Part shown: positions 8,001 through 15,542 of the stretch, in pieces
How the letters are laid out: each line of letters opens with the position of its first letter
Numbering within the stretch: the first letter of the stretch is position 1
From: Bacillus solitudinis
GTDB taxonomy: Bacteria; Bacillota; Bacilli; Bacillales; Bacillaceae_D
DNA length: 64,000 bases
Assembly: GCF_002797395.1 (NCBI RefSeq)
Contig: NZ_KZ454943.1
Coordinates: forward strand, 1,662,308 to 1,726,307
Direction: 5' to 3'
Position numbers and translations under genes: made by a program
Notes under the pieces: generated by a model
The model's database searches: none
Seen by the model: the letters and a program-made list of their open reading frames with translations, nothing else
What the model was told of the DNA's origin: nothing

Positions 8001-9919
8001 CATGACGCTGGAATTGCCTCAAGAGAATCGAAGTTTTCCTCAAATAGAACATACTCAGCTTCTGCTGCATCTTTGACAACAAGATAGATAAGTTCAGAAA
8101 CGCCATTTTTTTCTGCAGTAAGTTCATATATTCCTTTTTGCGTTACTGTAATAGCATTATTTGAAATGACTACTTGGTCGCTGTTAGCCGTCCACATTAA
8201 CTCGTCACCTTTAATAGTTCCTTCTGTCAAATTATTAAAAGAAGCATTAAGCGTGAGATTACTAAGCTCAATTTGCTCTTTAGTTGAAGCTAACAAATAT
8301 CCTTCCTCATGTTGAAGCGAGGTAACAGAAACACCTGTTGTTGAAGGGTTGACGGTAATTTCCTTTTCCACTTCTGCATTTCGGTAAATCGCCTTTAACG
8401 TAACACTCCCTGCTGCTAAAGGATGAATCTCATTATCTATTATTCTAATGACAGATTCGTCGGATGAGTACAATTTGACTTCATCCGCTTGCACAGCTTC
8501 ATTAAACCCATCAGAAAACTGGACCTGATATGAAACAGGCATCGCACCGCTTAAGGCTTCTAATTCTTCAGGGACATTCATGGCTATCCGATCAGCTGTC
8601 ACCCGCGTAACTTTAAGATTGTCAAAAGCCACTTTGCTTTGATCGCCTTGTAAGCCAATCTTTCCTCTTTCAAGCAGATGATGATTAAGAGACTCGTCCA
8701 TCACTAATGTAAATTCATCATCATTTTTAGCCTTCATGTATTCCTTAATGTGATTACCTACAACTCGAATTTTCAACGTATATTCTTCATCTAATATTAA
8801 CGCCTGCGACCAATTTCCTTTAAGAGGAACGGACCATGAATTGGTTGGCGTGCGATAAGCAAATTCATATGCCCCGTTCTGCCTTACAGCCATTTGGTTG
8901 TATTGGTTGGCTCCATTAGCAGATGCTCTTACCATAAGAGCGGCCCACCTAGCACTGTTCTGAACTCCCTCAAACGTCAAATCAGCTTCAACGGTATAAT
9001 CATCCCATTGAACAGGGGCTAATGCTCTTGCCGCTTTACCTGCAGCATTCCCGTCAAATACCAGTTTTCCATTACCGCTATCATCATTAACAATTGCAAA
9101 CTCATTGCTCCCATTATTCGGATGTGACGTCCATCCAAACGGTAACTCCCCTTCTTCAGCTTGATTAAAATCTTCCTCTAGAAGAATGTCACTCACGTTT
9201 CCGCTGACCGTTTCTTCATCAAGGACAATTGTTCCATATCCTGATGTGTCATTCCAGAATGAACTTGATTCGTGAGCACTCCATGCACTAAAGGGGGCAT
9301 CGATAACATCATCACGATCTGTAACATTGATTTCAAAGCCTAATTCTTTTACACGTTCCGGGTCAAAATCTAGCATCTCCCACGGTACCGCAACCTCCGC
9401 AGACCACCCCTTATCAGTGGTCTGGATGGCTCTTAAAATATCATTTTCATTTTTGGATGCATGATTGTTCAGAGCTGAACCAAAGTGAAACTCAGGTGTG
9501 GTTGTATTAGGTTGATAGACAAATCCTATTTGCATATCATTATTGAGATACGGAGCAGATTGATGCGTGGTTGGATCGAAAAACATACTAATGTTATCCT
9601 GTTGAAACCAATTTCCGTCACCTTCATGAATGAGGGAGTCATCTTCTACATCAACAGCAATATAGAGATAAGTCTGATCCCAGAGCATACCAAACGTAGC
9701 ACCAGCTCCTCCTTCACCAAACGAAACGGTTAATGGTTCATTTACAGTCCACATTGATTCATCAATAAGCCCGTCCATTATAGGGGCATCCATCGTTTTT
9801 TTAATATCTAATGAGGGTCTTGTCTTTTCTACGGCATATGCACTTAAAATGTTCAGATTTAAGGAGCTAAAAATGATTGTTAAGACGAGTAATATATAGA
9901 TAGTTCTATTCTTCATCAT
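5042..9919 (-). CDS. Secreted multidomain protein: CBM9-like, two LamG/DUF1080-like, GDPD domain, C-terminal S-layer-type module without SLH
   Basis: 1,625 residues. A signal peptide (about 1-30, ending near AYA) precedes a CBM9/DOMON-like domain (about 38-240, starting PIMDGLIDESMWTV). Two jelly-roll domains of the LamG/DUF1080 type lie at about 245-440 and 625-810, with an Ig-like segment between them. About 820-1040 is a degenerate barrel-like region. A glycerophosphodiester phosphodiesterase domain at about 1045-1300 has VGHRGIPGLAPENT, the second motif ENDIYLTTDG and the HDGTIDRTTNG catalytic histidine. A KEKEKEKPKQ... linker then leads to a 210-residue module shared with the PL11 protein at 61347. 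In that protein three SLH repeats follow; here a TAA ends the frame exactly at the junction. GDPD enzymes split glycerophosphodiesters or, when secreted, attack teichoic-acid-type polymers. Substrate and surface retention are inferred. It is monocistronic. Confidence 0.8.
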   Translation of the reverse strand: MMKNRTIYILLVLTIIFSSLNLNILSAYAVEKTRPSLDIKKTMDAPIMDGLIDESMWTVNEPLTVSFGEGGAGATFGMLWDQTYLYIAVDVEDDSLIHEGDGNWFQQDNISMFFDPTTHQSAPYLNNDMQIGFVYQPNTTTPEFHFGSALNNHASKNENDILRAIQTTDKGWSAEVAVPWEMLDFDPERVKELGFEINVTDRDDVIDAPFSAWSAHESSSFWNDTSGYGTIVLDEETVSGNVSDILLEEDFNQAEEGELPFGWTSHPNNGSNEFAIVNDDSGNGKLVFDGNAAGKAARALAPVQWDDYTVEADLTFEGVQNSARWAALMVRASANGANQYNQMAVRQNGAYEFAYRTPTNSWSVPLKGNWSQALILDEEYTLKIRVVGNHIKEYMKAKNDDEFTLVMDESLNHHLLERGKIGLQGDQSKVAFDNLKVTRVTADRIAMNVPEELEALSGAMPVSYQVQFSDGFNEAVQADEVKLYSSDESVIRIIDNEIHPLAAGSVTLKAIYRNAEVEKEITVNPSTTGVSVTSLQHEEGYLLASTKEQIELSNLTLNASFNNLTEGTIKGDELMWTANSDQVVISNNAITVTQKGIYELTAEKNGVSELIYLVVKDAAEAEYVLFEENFDSLEAIPASWTRVGLKTANAISIKNGALEIDGLADNYSSTGVLLPEYLGLFGNYKIEADLTHLQANTPSRWHSIMYRVQHNDFPYYQMAVRQGATAANGIEFAERTADSEWNVPEKTSFKEDIAANKMYHYTVKTHGNRVQNFINDELFINTDLATTYTKGRIGFQAAGSKMKIDNIKVSLQAKELSAMPPKPGENFVTVSEPDTGISMAPSIIHEVTTNEELEQLTEGELPATAILQVNRDLQVIDADNQSIASLETVLEEMDTKIIPAFAIDEEATIAPLITLLKSKDLEDAFVLSNQPDLVKKTREAYPIIRGVVDFSQITKLNEERLMDIRRTTNSNLAKIAILSEDEATIENISYLQRKLITVWVKEATDRQTTKVDLHKMITAGPNGMVIKDTNDVIDALSLYTNNTTLVRKPLMVGHRGIPGLAPENTLAGAKLAYEKGADIIENDIYLTTDGHIVVMHDGTIDRTTNGTGNVESYTLEQLKQFKANKQFPDEYPDEEIPTLREFFEEFKGKDVDHFVEIKSYKPEIIEKLVELIKEMGVEDQVSVISFNRNQIQLLGEKMPGMPAGLLTSGIASETDLYPSLREAIHITQNLNSTFNTSYSGLGENFMEAAKHRGLTFWPWTYRNTADFNKYFLLGTNGLTTDYNHWASEWAAQIKPEQASYILNGNKSVEIGATIDLYNRQTKEITPEIVILDGEDKLEVNGNTVTPKSAGTVHALLRYTQEIDSTNKYDIYTQPVTFTIKGNGKEKEKEKEKPKQPGKPNPTPKPKPEPKPSQVIVDNHAVRVERSTTEGGKTIVTTTVNKDRITEILEEQDEIERVTVNIEKEVGEVGEVKIPASIVKLLTEKNPQSLLEITSEEGTYRIPASEINITALATELEVDTDDVMISIMVNEVEDPDVIAQSTSEKFVSGFIEFKVLASAGDKELELDSFQSYVEREIALTMDVNPKHATVMKLEADGRYISIPTVFSEDVATFTSKSNGIFVIVER
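5745..5776 (-). repeat. Hexanucleotide microsatellite inside the GDPD gene
   Basis: TTTTCC is repeated about four times, encoding the KEKEKE linker on the minus strand. A hexamer change keeps the frame, so slippage would alter linker length only. Confidence 0.6.
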
Positions 9920-10330
9920 ATTTCTCTCATTCCTTCCTCTTACTTTATATTTTAGTTGAGACCATCGCTGATTTTAGCTCCCATTTTAAAGTACATACCA
10001 ATTTCCCCTCTACTACCCCTATACCCAAAAAGTCCATGAAGAACGTTTTTTACCTTTTCTAGCATTGATCATTTCTTTGCAATAAAAGTGTGTTTTCCGG
10101 TAGTAGGTGATACTAATTGGTTAGTCGTTAGTAGGAGCCTCTTTTAATACTACTCGGACTTTATTAAAACTATATAAATGCTATGTAAAATTAGGATTGA
10201 AGTTTTATGAATTGTTAAGGGAGGTTAATAATTCCGATTTTAAACTTAAGTTCTCCAAGTGAAATAGAGACTTCGTTTCTCTTAAAACCAAATTCAGCGA
10301 CCCGTGCACGATAGTCGCTGAATACCATAA
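9920..10330. other. Gene-free stretch upstream of the GDPD gene
   Basis: About 410 bases with no supported gene or RNA. It should hold the promoter of the GDPD gene near its right side of 9920, but I see no clear -35/-10 pair. Confidence 0.4.
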
Positions 10331-10375
10331 ATGAAAGAAGCCTTGCGGAGTATCTATCCGCAAGGCTTCTTTCAT
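10331..10375 (-). terminator. Strong terminator of the pRiA4b ORF-3 gene
   Basis: Perfect 19-bp stem from ATGAAAGAAGCCTTGCGGA (10331-10349) to 10357-10375 with a 7-nt loop. The outer base pairs are A/T-rich (GAAAGAAG / CTTCTTTC), giving a T-rich tail in either direction. Confidence 0.75.
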
Positions 10376-10409
10376 TATAGGGTCTATATTTGTTCTCTGA
10401 CTTTGATAC

Positions 10410-11540
10410 TTACCACATAGATTTAAGTCTCAGATTAATCATCTTAATATCAAAATCCTGGTAACCCTGTCTCCTTCCCCAGGTATTCATAAACTCGTAT
10501 TCCGAATGGGTTTTATCAGCAATAATCTCAAGGAACTCTTCAAATCCAGTCTCCCCACCAACGTCTTCTGGCGGTGTGTTCCCCTCCCCATCAAGACAGA
10601 TAGGATAATTCACAGCATAATCCTCAACAACTTCTTCAACTTCAATTACATGCTGCCAGTCGTCCCCAAAGTCATAATTGTATTTAACTTTTGCAGGAAG
10701 GTATTCCGATAGCTTTACATGCGTTTCAAGCTTCATTGGTATCTCGTCTGCATAATTAAAAGCCTCTTCGCTACAAACTAGATTCACAATCGGTTGATAT
10801 TCTTCCTCATGATACGCCAAATGATTAATAGATAAGACATTTTCAGTTGGTTTATCAGCATAAATATAAAACTCATGAAGATGATAATCCTTCCAATCAA
10901 ACACTATTTGTAATATTTTATGTAAATTGCTAAATGTCATATTCACCGGAACTACTATTCTCCGCCAAACCTTATACTTCTCAAGCTTCAATGTGACGTG
11001 AAGCTCCATTGCCTTTAAACTAAAAATCGGACGCCCAGTCAAACCCTCGAGATCCTTATATAACTCTTTATTCGGGTAAATATAACTCTTTTTTCCATCC
11101 CCAACTAACAAACGGCTAATCTTCTTACTTAAAGAACTTTGATACAGCGAATCTGTATTTAGTAAGTCTTCATAAAAGTATAACGTCTCACAAGCTTTAT
11201 TCATCCTCGCAACCAATGTTCGATTCTTTGTTTTTGTGAAAGAGATTTCCTTAGACTGAGAAATAAGCTGTTCGATAGCCTCATCCATTATCCCCTCATC
11301 CCGAAATGTTTCACGGATTGCATGTAAGATGAGTTCATCTATTTTTTTGAAGTCTTTTGTTTTTACTCCATAGAGAACAACCACATATCGGTTTGAATCA
11401 TTCACAAGCACAACCGTCTTTCTCCGGCCCACTGTTAGTAAGTTGGCATGCCAAGAATACAACGGCTCTTCCTCTAAAGGTGCAGATGGCTTTACCTTTA
11501 GTTCATCTAATAATTTCTTTGTACATTGAATTTGCATCAT
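10410..11540 (-). CDS. Plasmid pRiA4b ORF-3 family protein with N-terminal DUF6933-like domain
   Basis: 376 residues. The C-terminal 200 residues match the pRiA4b ORF-3 (IS1096 TnpR-like passenger) family: the opening VWRRIVVPVNMTFSNLHKIL, then YNYDFGDDWQHVIEVEEV and PPEDVGGETGFEEFLEIIAD. The N-terminal 170 residues (QIQCTKKLLDELKVKP, YSWHANLL, VVLVNDSNRYVVVLYGVK) match the DUF6933-type domain often fused to it. The function of the family is unknown despite the historical resolvase name; no catalytic residue set is established. AGGAGC stands before two adjacent ATGs; the upstream one is taken. A degraded relative of the C-terminal domain may lie at 30597-30985. Confidence 0.8.
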   Translation of the reverse strand: MMQIQCTKKLLDELKVKPSAPLEEEPLYSWHANLLTVGRRKTVVLVNDSNRYVVVLYGVKTKDFKKIDELILHAIRETFRDEGIMDEAIEQLISQSKEISFTKTKNRTLVARMNKACETLYFYEDLLNTDSLYQSSLSKKISRLLVGDGKKSYIYPNKELYKDLEGLTGRPIFSLKAMELHVTLKLEKYKVWRRIVVPVNMTFSNLHKILQIVFDWKDYHLHEFYIYADKPTENVLSINHLAYHEEEYQPIVNLVCSEEAFNYADEIPMKLETHVKLSEYLPAKVKYNYDFGDDWQHVIEVEEVVEDYAVNYPICLDGEGNTPPEDVGGETGFEEFLEIIADKTHSEYEFMNTWGRRQGYQDFDIKMINLRLKSMW

Positions 11541-11669
11541 AAAAGCTCCTATTATTAGTTTTGGTCCTTATTGTGAGAAACTTACAGCTATGATAACACA
11601 CCTACGCGCTGACTGCCTTTCTTCAACATTCCACACTTTACAAGCGAAAGTACTCCCTCCTAGATGGGA

Positions 11670-12026
11670 TTTCAGCAACTTTCTACGTGATTTCAGCAAC
11701 TATCCAACTTTTATCAGCAACTCCAGGCCACGTTTCGGCAACTTTCCAACTTTTATCAGCAACTCCCGGCCACGTTTCGGCAACTTCCCGACTTTTATCA
11801 GCAACTCCCGGCCACGTTTCAGCAACTATCCGACTTTTATCAGCAACTCCCGGCCACGTTTCAGCAACTCCCCAACTTTTATCAGCAACTCCCGACCACG
11901 TTTCAGCAACTCCCCAACTTTTATCAGAAACTCCCGGCCACGTTTCAGCAACTTTCCAACTTTTATCAGCAACTCCCGGCCACGTTTCAGCAACTTTCCA
12001 ACTTTTATCAGCAACTCCCCATATAC
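11670..12026. repeat. Tandem array, 17 units of 21 bp (8 copies of a 42-bp dimer)
   Basis: The 42-bp unit is made of two related 21-mers, TTTCAGCAACTTTCCAACTTT and TATCAGCAACTCCCGGCCACG, each starting T-T/A-TCAGCAACT. A lone 21-mer (11670-11690) precedes eight dimers (11691-12026), with few substitutions between copies and no length change. Because 21 and 42 are multiples of three, several frames stay open (for example SNFPTFISNSRPRF on plus, LLIKVGKLLKRGRE on minus), but no ribosome site or start supports translation. The array ends about 70 bases before the ribosome site of the SDR gene. Confidence 0.9.
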
Positions 12027-12112
12027 AACGTGTATTGACTACCCATGTTTATCTACGTCACTACTGGGAATACAAAAATAGAGGAAATTTTAATATTGAG
12101 GAGGCGTAGGAA

Positions 12113-12898
12113 TTGGCAAAAACAATCTTGATTACCGGTGCAGCAACCGGTCTTGGAAAAGGAGCAGCAATCGGACTAGCGAAGGAAGGGCATCGCGTGA
12201 TTGCACCGGTTGAGATTCATGCACAGGAAACTTCTTTACGAGAAGAAGCAGCTGCGGAAGGTGTAGAACTCGAGGTCTTCAAAATGGATATTAAAAATCC
12301 GGCAGACAGGGCCCGGATGTTACGATATGACTTTGATATTTTCGTGGCAAATGCAGCGATAAATGAAGGCGGTCCACTTGGAGAAGTGCCGATGCCGATT
12401 TTTCGCGAGATATTTGAAGTGAACGTCTTCAGTACACTAGAAACGGCTCAGCTTGCTGCGAAGAAGTTTGTGGAAAAAGGGAAAGGTAAAATCATTTTCA
12501 TGTCTTCGATGGCTGGTATTATGGCATCTCCCTATAGCGGACTTTACGCTGCATCGAAACATGCCCTTGAAGCGATTGCGAAAACGATGCAAAAAGAAAT
12601 GGCGCACTTCGGGGTGCAAGTGGCAACAATTAACCCTGGTCCATTTGCGACCGGATTCAATGACCGCGCTGTAGAAGCAAAGTGGAAATGGTTTAACGAA
12701 GACATCCATTTCTCACCGGCAGAAGAGATGAAGGAGAAGGATAAAGGGGTGGCGGATCAATTTGACCCAGCAGACATGATTGCGAAAATGGTCGAAATCA
12801 TTCCAAAGGACTCCCATAAATTCCGTACCGTCTACCCTCCCGAAACAGAGGAACAAATGAAAAAAGAAGAAGCCGAAAACTGGGAGAAGGACATATAA
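12113..12898 (+). CDS. Short-chain dehydrogenase/reductase (SDR)
   Basis: 261 residues, classical SDR size. The NAD(P)-binding motif is ITGAATGLGKGAA (about residues 7-19), FVANAAINEG is the NNAG-like motif, FMSSMAGIMASPYSGLYAAS carries the catalytic Ser, and YAASK the Tyr-x-x-x-Lys pair; NPGPFATGF follows. GAGGAGG at 12098-12104 with an 8-base spacing fixes the start at TTG 12113. The C-terminus is longer and charged, and the substrate is not evident. The gene stands alone, with the 42-bp repeat array directly upstream. Confidence 0.85.
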   Translation: MAKTILITGAATGLGKGAAIGLAKEGHRVIAPVEIHAQETSLREEAAAEGVELEVFKMDIKNPADRARMLRYDFDIFVANAAINEGGPLGEVPMPIFREIFEVNVFSTLETAQLAAKKFVEKGKGKIIFMSSMAGIMASPYSGLYAASKHALEAIAKTMQKEMAHFGVQVATINPGPFATGFNDRAVEAKWKWFNEDIHFSPAEEMKEKDKGVADQFDPADMIAKMVEIIPKDSHKFRTVYPPETEEQMKKEEAENWEKDI

Positions 12899-12904
12899 TC
12901 AACT

Positions 12905-12950
12905 GGTGACAGGTTCCAATTAAGGCTGGTGGCACCTGTCACCTTTAATA
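12905..12950 (+). terminator. Hairpin terminator after the SDR gene
   Basis: GGTGACAGGT (12905-12914) pairs with ACCTGTCACC (12934-12943), 19-nt loop, then TTTAATAATAAAG. The word GGTGGCACCTGTCACC is of a kind I have seen repeatedly in Bacillus intergenic repeats. Confidence 0.5.
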
Positions 12951-12995
12951 ATAAAGTTTAATAATTCCTGCAAAATTGGTTGATTACTAGATAAT

Positions 12996-13352
12996 TTATA
13001 TTGAGTTATGATTACAGCAAATTTCTTCCCCACGATCTATGTCTCTCAGATCCGCATACTTATTTCCCCATTCACACATAGTGTTTAACACTGGGACAAA
13101 TGATGTGCCGAGCTCCGTTAAACTGTATTCTACTTTTGGCGGCACTTCCTTAAAAACTTCTCTTCGGACAAGCCCATCTCGTTCTAGTTGCTTTAATTGA
13201 TCTGTTAAGACTTTTTGGGTAATCGTAGGAATCACTTCATAAAACTCTTTCGTCCTCATTGATTTTTGGCTCAAGAAAAAGAGGATTAAACATTTCCACT
13301 TTCCGCCTACAGTATTCATGAAAATATTGATGCCAGTGTTTTGACTGCTCAT
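12996..13352 (-). CDS. HxlR-family (DUF24) winged-helix transcriptional regulator
   Basis: 118 residues, typical length. The HxlR pattern is clear: VGGKWKCLILFFL, MRTKEFYEVIPTITQKVLTD (recognition helix) and LERDGLVRREVF..VPPKVEYSLTELG (wing). No conserved redox Cys is seen near residue 10 as in HypR/YodB-type sensors; the two cysteines are near the C-terminus (EICCNHN). AGGAGGAGC precedes ATG. It is divergent from the nitroreductase at 13476; HxlR proteins commonly control such a divergent oxidoreductase, so that is the likely target (inference). Confidence 0.85.
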   Translation of the reverse strand: MSSQNTGINIFMNTVGGKWKCLILFFLSQKSMRTKEFYEVIPTITQKVLTDQLKQLERDGLVRREVFKEVPPKVEYSLTELGTSFVPVLNTMCEWGNKYADLRDIDRGEEICCNHNSI

Positions 13353-13475
13353 CCTTTGCTCCTCCTAAATAGATACTTAAAAGTGGCTATGCCACATTAT
13401 TGTGCGTTATTTCCTCCTGTATTAGTGTCTATTATACTTGGTAATGTAGCAAATAAAACAGTTGGAGTGGATACA

Positions 13476-14105
13476 ATGAGTGTAAAAGAGGTTTTAGAAA
13501 AAAGACGTTCCGTTAGGCATTACGACGCAAACTATAAAGTCAGTTCAGAAACATTGTCCTCATTAATTGAATGTGCAAGTAAGTCGCCTAACGGAAATAA
13601 TATACAAGCAACGAGATACTTAGTTATTGACGATCCCCATCTACGCAATGTAATACTTCCGATAGCTTTTAACCAGCAGCAAGTAATAGAAGCATCGGTA
13701 TTAATCGTTGTACTTGGCGATTATCAGGCTTTTGAGAAAGATAATATTCTAAAGATACATGAAGAGGGATTTCAGAAAGGTTTTTTTGATGCATCCTTGA
13801 GAGATTTTTTAGCGGGTGCTGCTATACAGTACTATGCAAGTAAATCAAAAGAGGAGTTAACAATTGAATTAACTAGAGATGCAAGCCTAGCGTCCATGTC
13901 ATTGATTTTACTGGCTAATGATGCAGGTCTTGAAACCATCACGATGTCAGGATATGACTCCAAACAACTAAAGTCGGTCTTGAATATTTCTGAGAGATAT
14001 TTGGACGTTATGCTTATAGCGATGGGGAAAGGCCTGAAAGATGGTCATAAAACAGTAAGACATGATGTCAATAAAGTGATTTATAAAAATACATTACAGT
14101 CATGA
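13476..14105 (+). CDS. Nitroreductase-family protein
   Basis: 209 residues from ATG 13476, chosen because GGAGTGG lies 6 bases upstream; the open frame runs further upstream into the regulator's promoter without a ribosome site. Family signs: VLEKRRSVRHYDANYKVSSE (FMN phosphate-binding Arg-Arg-Ser-x-Arg), SPNGNNIQATRYLVI, and a C-terminal GLETITMSGYDSKQLKSVL. Such FMN enzymes reduce nitro compounds or quinones with NAD(P)H. The divergent HxlR gene, about 120 bases away, suggests inducible control by a reactive compound. Confidence 0.85.
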   Translation: MSVKEVLEKRRSVRHYDANYKVSSETLSSLIECASKSPNGNNIQATRYLVIDDPHLRNVILPIAFNQQQVIEASVLIVVLGDYQAFEKDNILKIHEEGFQKGFFDASLRDFLAGAAIQYYASKSKEELTIELTRDASLASMSLILLANDAGLETITMSGYDSKQLKSVLNISERYLDVMLIAMGKGLKDGHKTVRHDVNKVIYKNTLQS

Positions 14106-14258
14106 CTTGTTACAGCTTCTTTCCTTATCAGGTGATCCGAGATCGTATCTAATATGTGATTATGGCATTAGTCGATCAGAGAACGCAGGCCCCACACGTT
14201 GCGCGCCTGCTACGAGAAACCAGCTCATTGCTTAAAGGCCATTGAAAAAGAAAAGCGG

Positions 14259-14302
14259 AGGGCACTGAAATAGGAAAAACATCCTTTTTCAGGGCCCTTA
14301 TA
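14259..14302. repeat. Imperfect intergenic hairpin
   Basis: AGGGCACTGAAA pairs with TTTCAGGGCCCT apart from one bulge, with a 16-nt loop. No T tract on either side; it is one of many intergenic hairpins in this window. Confidence 0.4.
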
Positions 14303-14320
14303 AACTTCACCTTTTTTCGT

Positions 14321-14345
14321 GCCACCCATAGAGGTGGCTCTTTCT
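14321..14345 (+). terminator. Terminator of the nitroreductase gene
   Basis: GCCACC / GGTGGC stem with loop CATAGA followed by TCTTTCT. Confidence 0.5.
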
Positions 14346-14401
14346 ATGTTAAGCTATGCTCTGATATTTAGTAGCAATCCCATCTGCACGGCTAGGCACT
14401 A

Positions 14402-15529
14402 CTACCAAAATAACTCCTTCTCACCTTTTAATTTCGCAATCCCTTCTACAAAGAAGTAGTCGCCATAAATAAGGGGAGCATCTAAGCCTTTCTGTTCTGG
14501 ATAATGACTTGTACCGGAAAGAATTAATCCATCTTCATCATCGTTATCCCATGCACCATAATTCTCATATAACGATTTTAATATCTGAATCGCTGCTTTT
14601 TTATACATCTTTGATTCGCTAGCAGGTACTTTTTCCGCGAGTAACAATAACCCTGATGCGGCTATTGCTCCTGCAGAAGAATCCCGGTAAGGCGTCACAT
14701 CTTCAGGAATACGGAAGTCCCAATGTGGAACGGAGTCTTCTGGTAAATTAGCAATAAAGAAATGCGCGATTTTCTTTGCAGTCTGTAAATATCGCTCTTC
14801 TTCTGTATAATCGTAGCAAAGTGTTAACCCATAAAGGGCCCAAGCCGCTCCCCTTGACCATGCCGAATGCGGGCCATACCCTTGCCCGCCAATAAATGCG
14901 CGGCGCTCTCCCGTTTCTGGGTCAAAGTGTACGATATGGTGAACAGAACCATCCGATTCGATAAAATGGGCAAGAATTGTATCCGCATGCTTCATCGCCA
15001 CGGCTTTGTAGCGCGGATCATCCGATTCCTGTGATGCCCAAAATAATAAGGACAAGTTCATCGCACAATCAATAATCGCATACCCTGTGTTTTCATCCCC
15101 TTCAAACCAAGGATTCCAGGCGCGAATAAAGTTTCCGTTAATGTTGAAACGGCCCATGAGTAAGTTTGCAGCTAAAAGCGCACGGCGACGCGCATCTTCA
15201 TCTCCAAGCAACTTATATCGAGCCACACTTGTTAACGTCCACATAAATCCAATATCATGATCTAACCGGTAATAGTCTGTCACTACCTTATCTAATTGCG
15301 CCTCACATTCCTCAGCCATCTTTCGGAACGATTCATCTTTCGTCTCGCGATATAGCAACCACAACTGCCCTGGCCAGAAACCTGCTGTCCACCAATGAGG
15401 CGGCGCAAGCTCATATGTACCATTCTTGCTTAAATGAGGAAAGTTTGCTCCGATTTTCTTACTCGTTCGCTCAAGCTTTGTTGTTATCTTTCCCCATGCT
15501 TCTTCTACCCAGTTTTGATTAACGTCCAT
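14402..15529 (-). CDS. Glycoside hydrolase family 88 unsaturated glucuronyl hydrolase
   Basis: 375 residues with the family's (alpha/alpha)6 barrel motifs: HWWTAGFWPGQLWLLYRE, RLDHDIGFMWTL (the Asp equivalent of UGL Asp88 region), AIIDCAMNLSLLFWAS (catalytic Asp), GPHSAWSRGAAWALYGLT, and RDSSAGAIAASGLL. It removes the 4,5-unsaturated uronic acid left by polysaccharide lyases. No signal peptide, so it is cytoplasmic. AGAGGAG 8 bases upstream selects ATG 15529 rather than the TTG at 15550 that overlaps the previous gene. It is the last gene of a three-gene operon with the lyase-like protein at 15543; the pair makes a lyase-then-UGL step coherent. Confidence 0.9.
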   Translation of the reverse strand: MDVNQNWVEEAWGKITTKLERTSKKIGANFPHLSKNGTYELAPPHWWTAGFWPGQLWLLYRETKDESFRKMAEECEAQLDKVVTDYYRLDHDIGFMWTLTSVARYKLLGDEDARRRALLAANLLMGRFNINGNFIRAWNPWFEGDENTGYAIIDCAMNLSLLFWASQESDDPRYKAVAMKHADTILAHFIESDGSVHHIVHFDPETGERRAFIGGQGYGPHSAWSRGAAWALYGLTLCYDYTEEERYLQTAKKIAHFFIANLPEDSVPHWDFRIPEDVTPYRDSSAGAIAASGLLLLAEKVPASESKMYKKAAIQILKSLYENYGAWDNDDEDGLILSGTSHYPEQKGLDAPLIYGDYFFVEGIAKLKGEKELFW

Positions 15530-15542
15530 CCGCTCATCTCCT

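Noticed and set aside
11670-12026. CRISPR array
   Set aside because: Repeats are head-to-tail with no unique spacers and no cas genes in the window.
11590-12109. Two long plus-strand and one minus-strand ORFs over the 42-bp repeat array
   Set aside because: A repeat unit divisible by three keeps several frames open by itself; no ribosome site or non-repetitive coding part.
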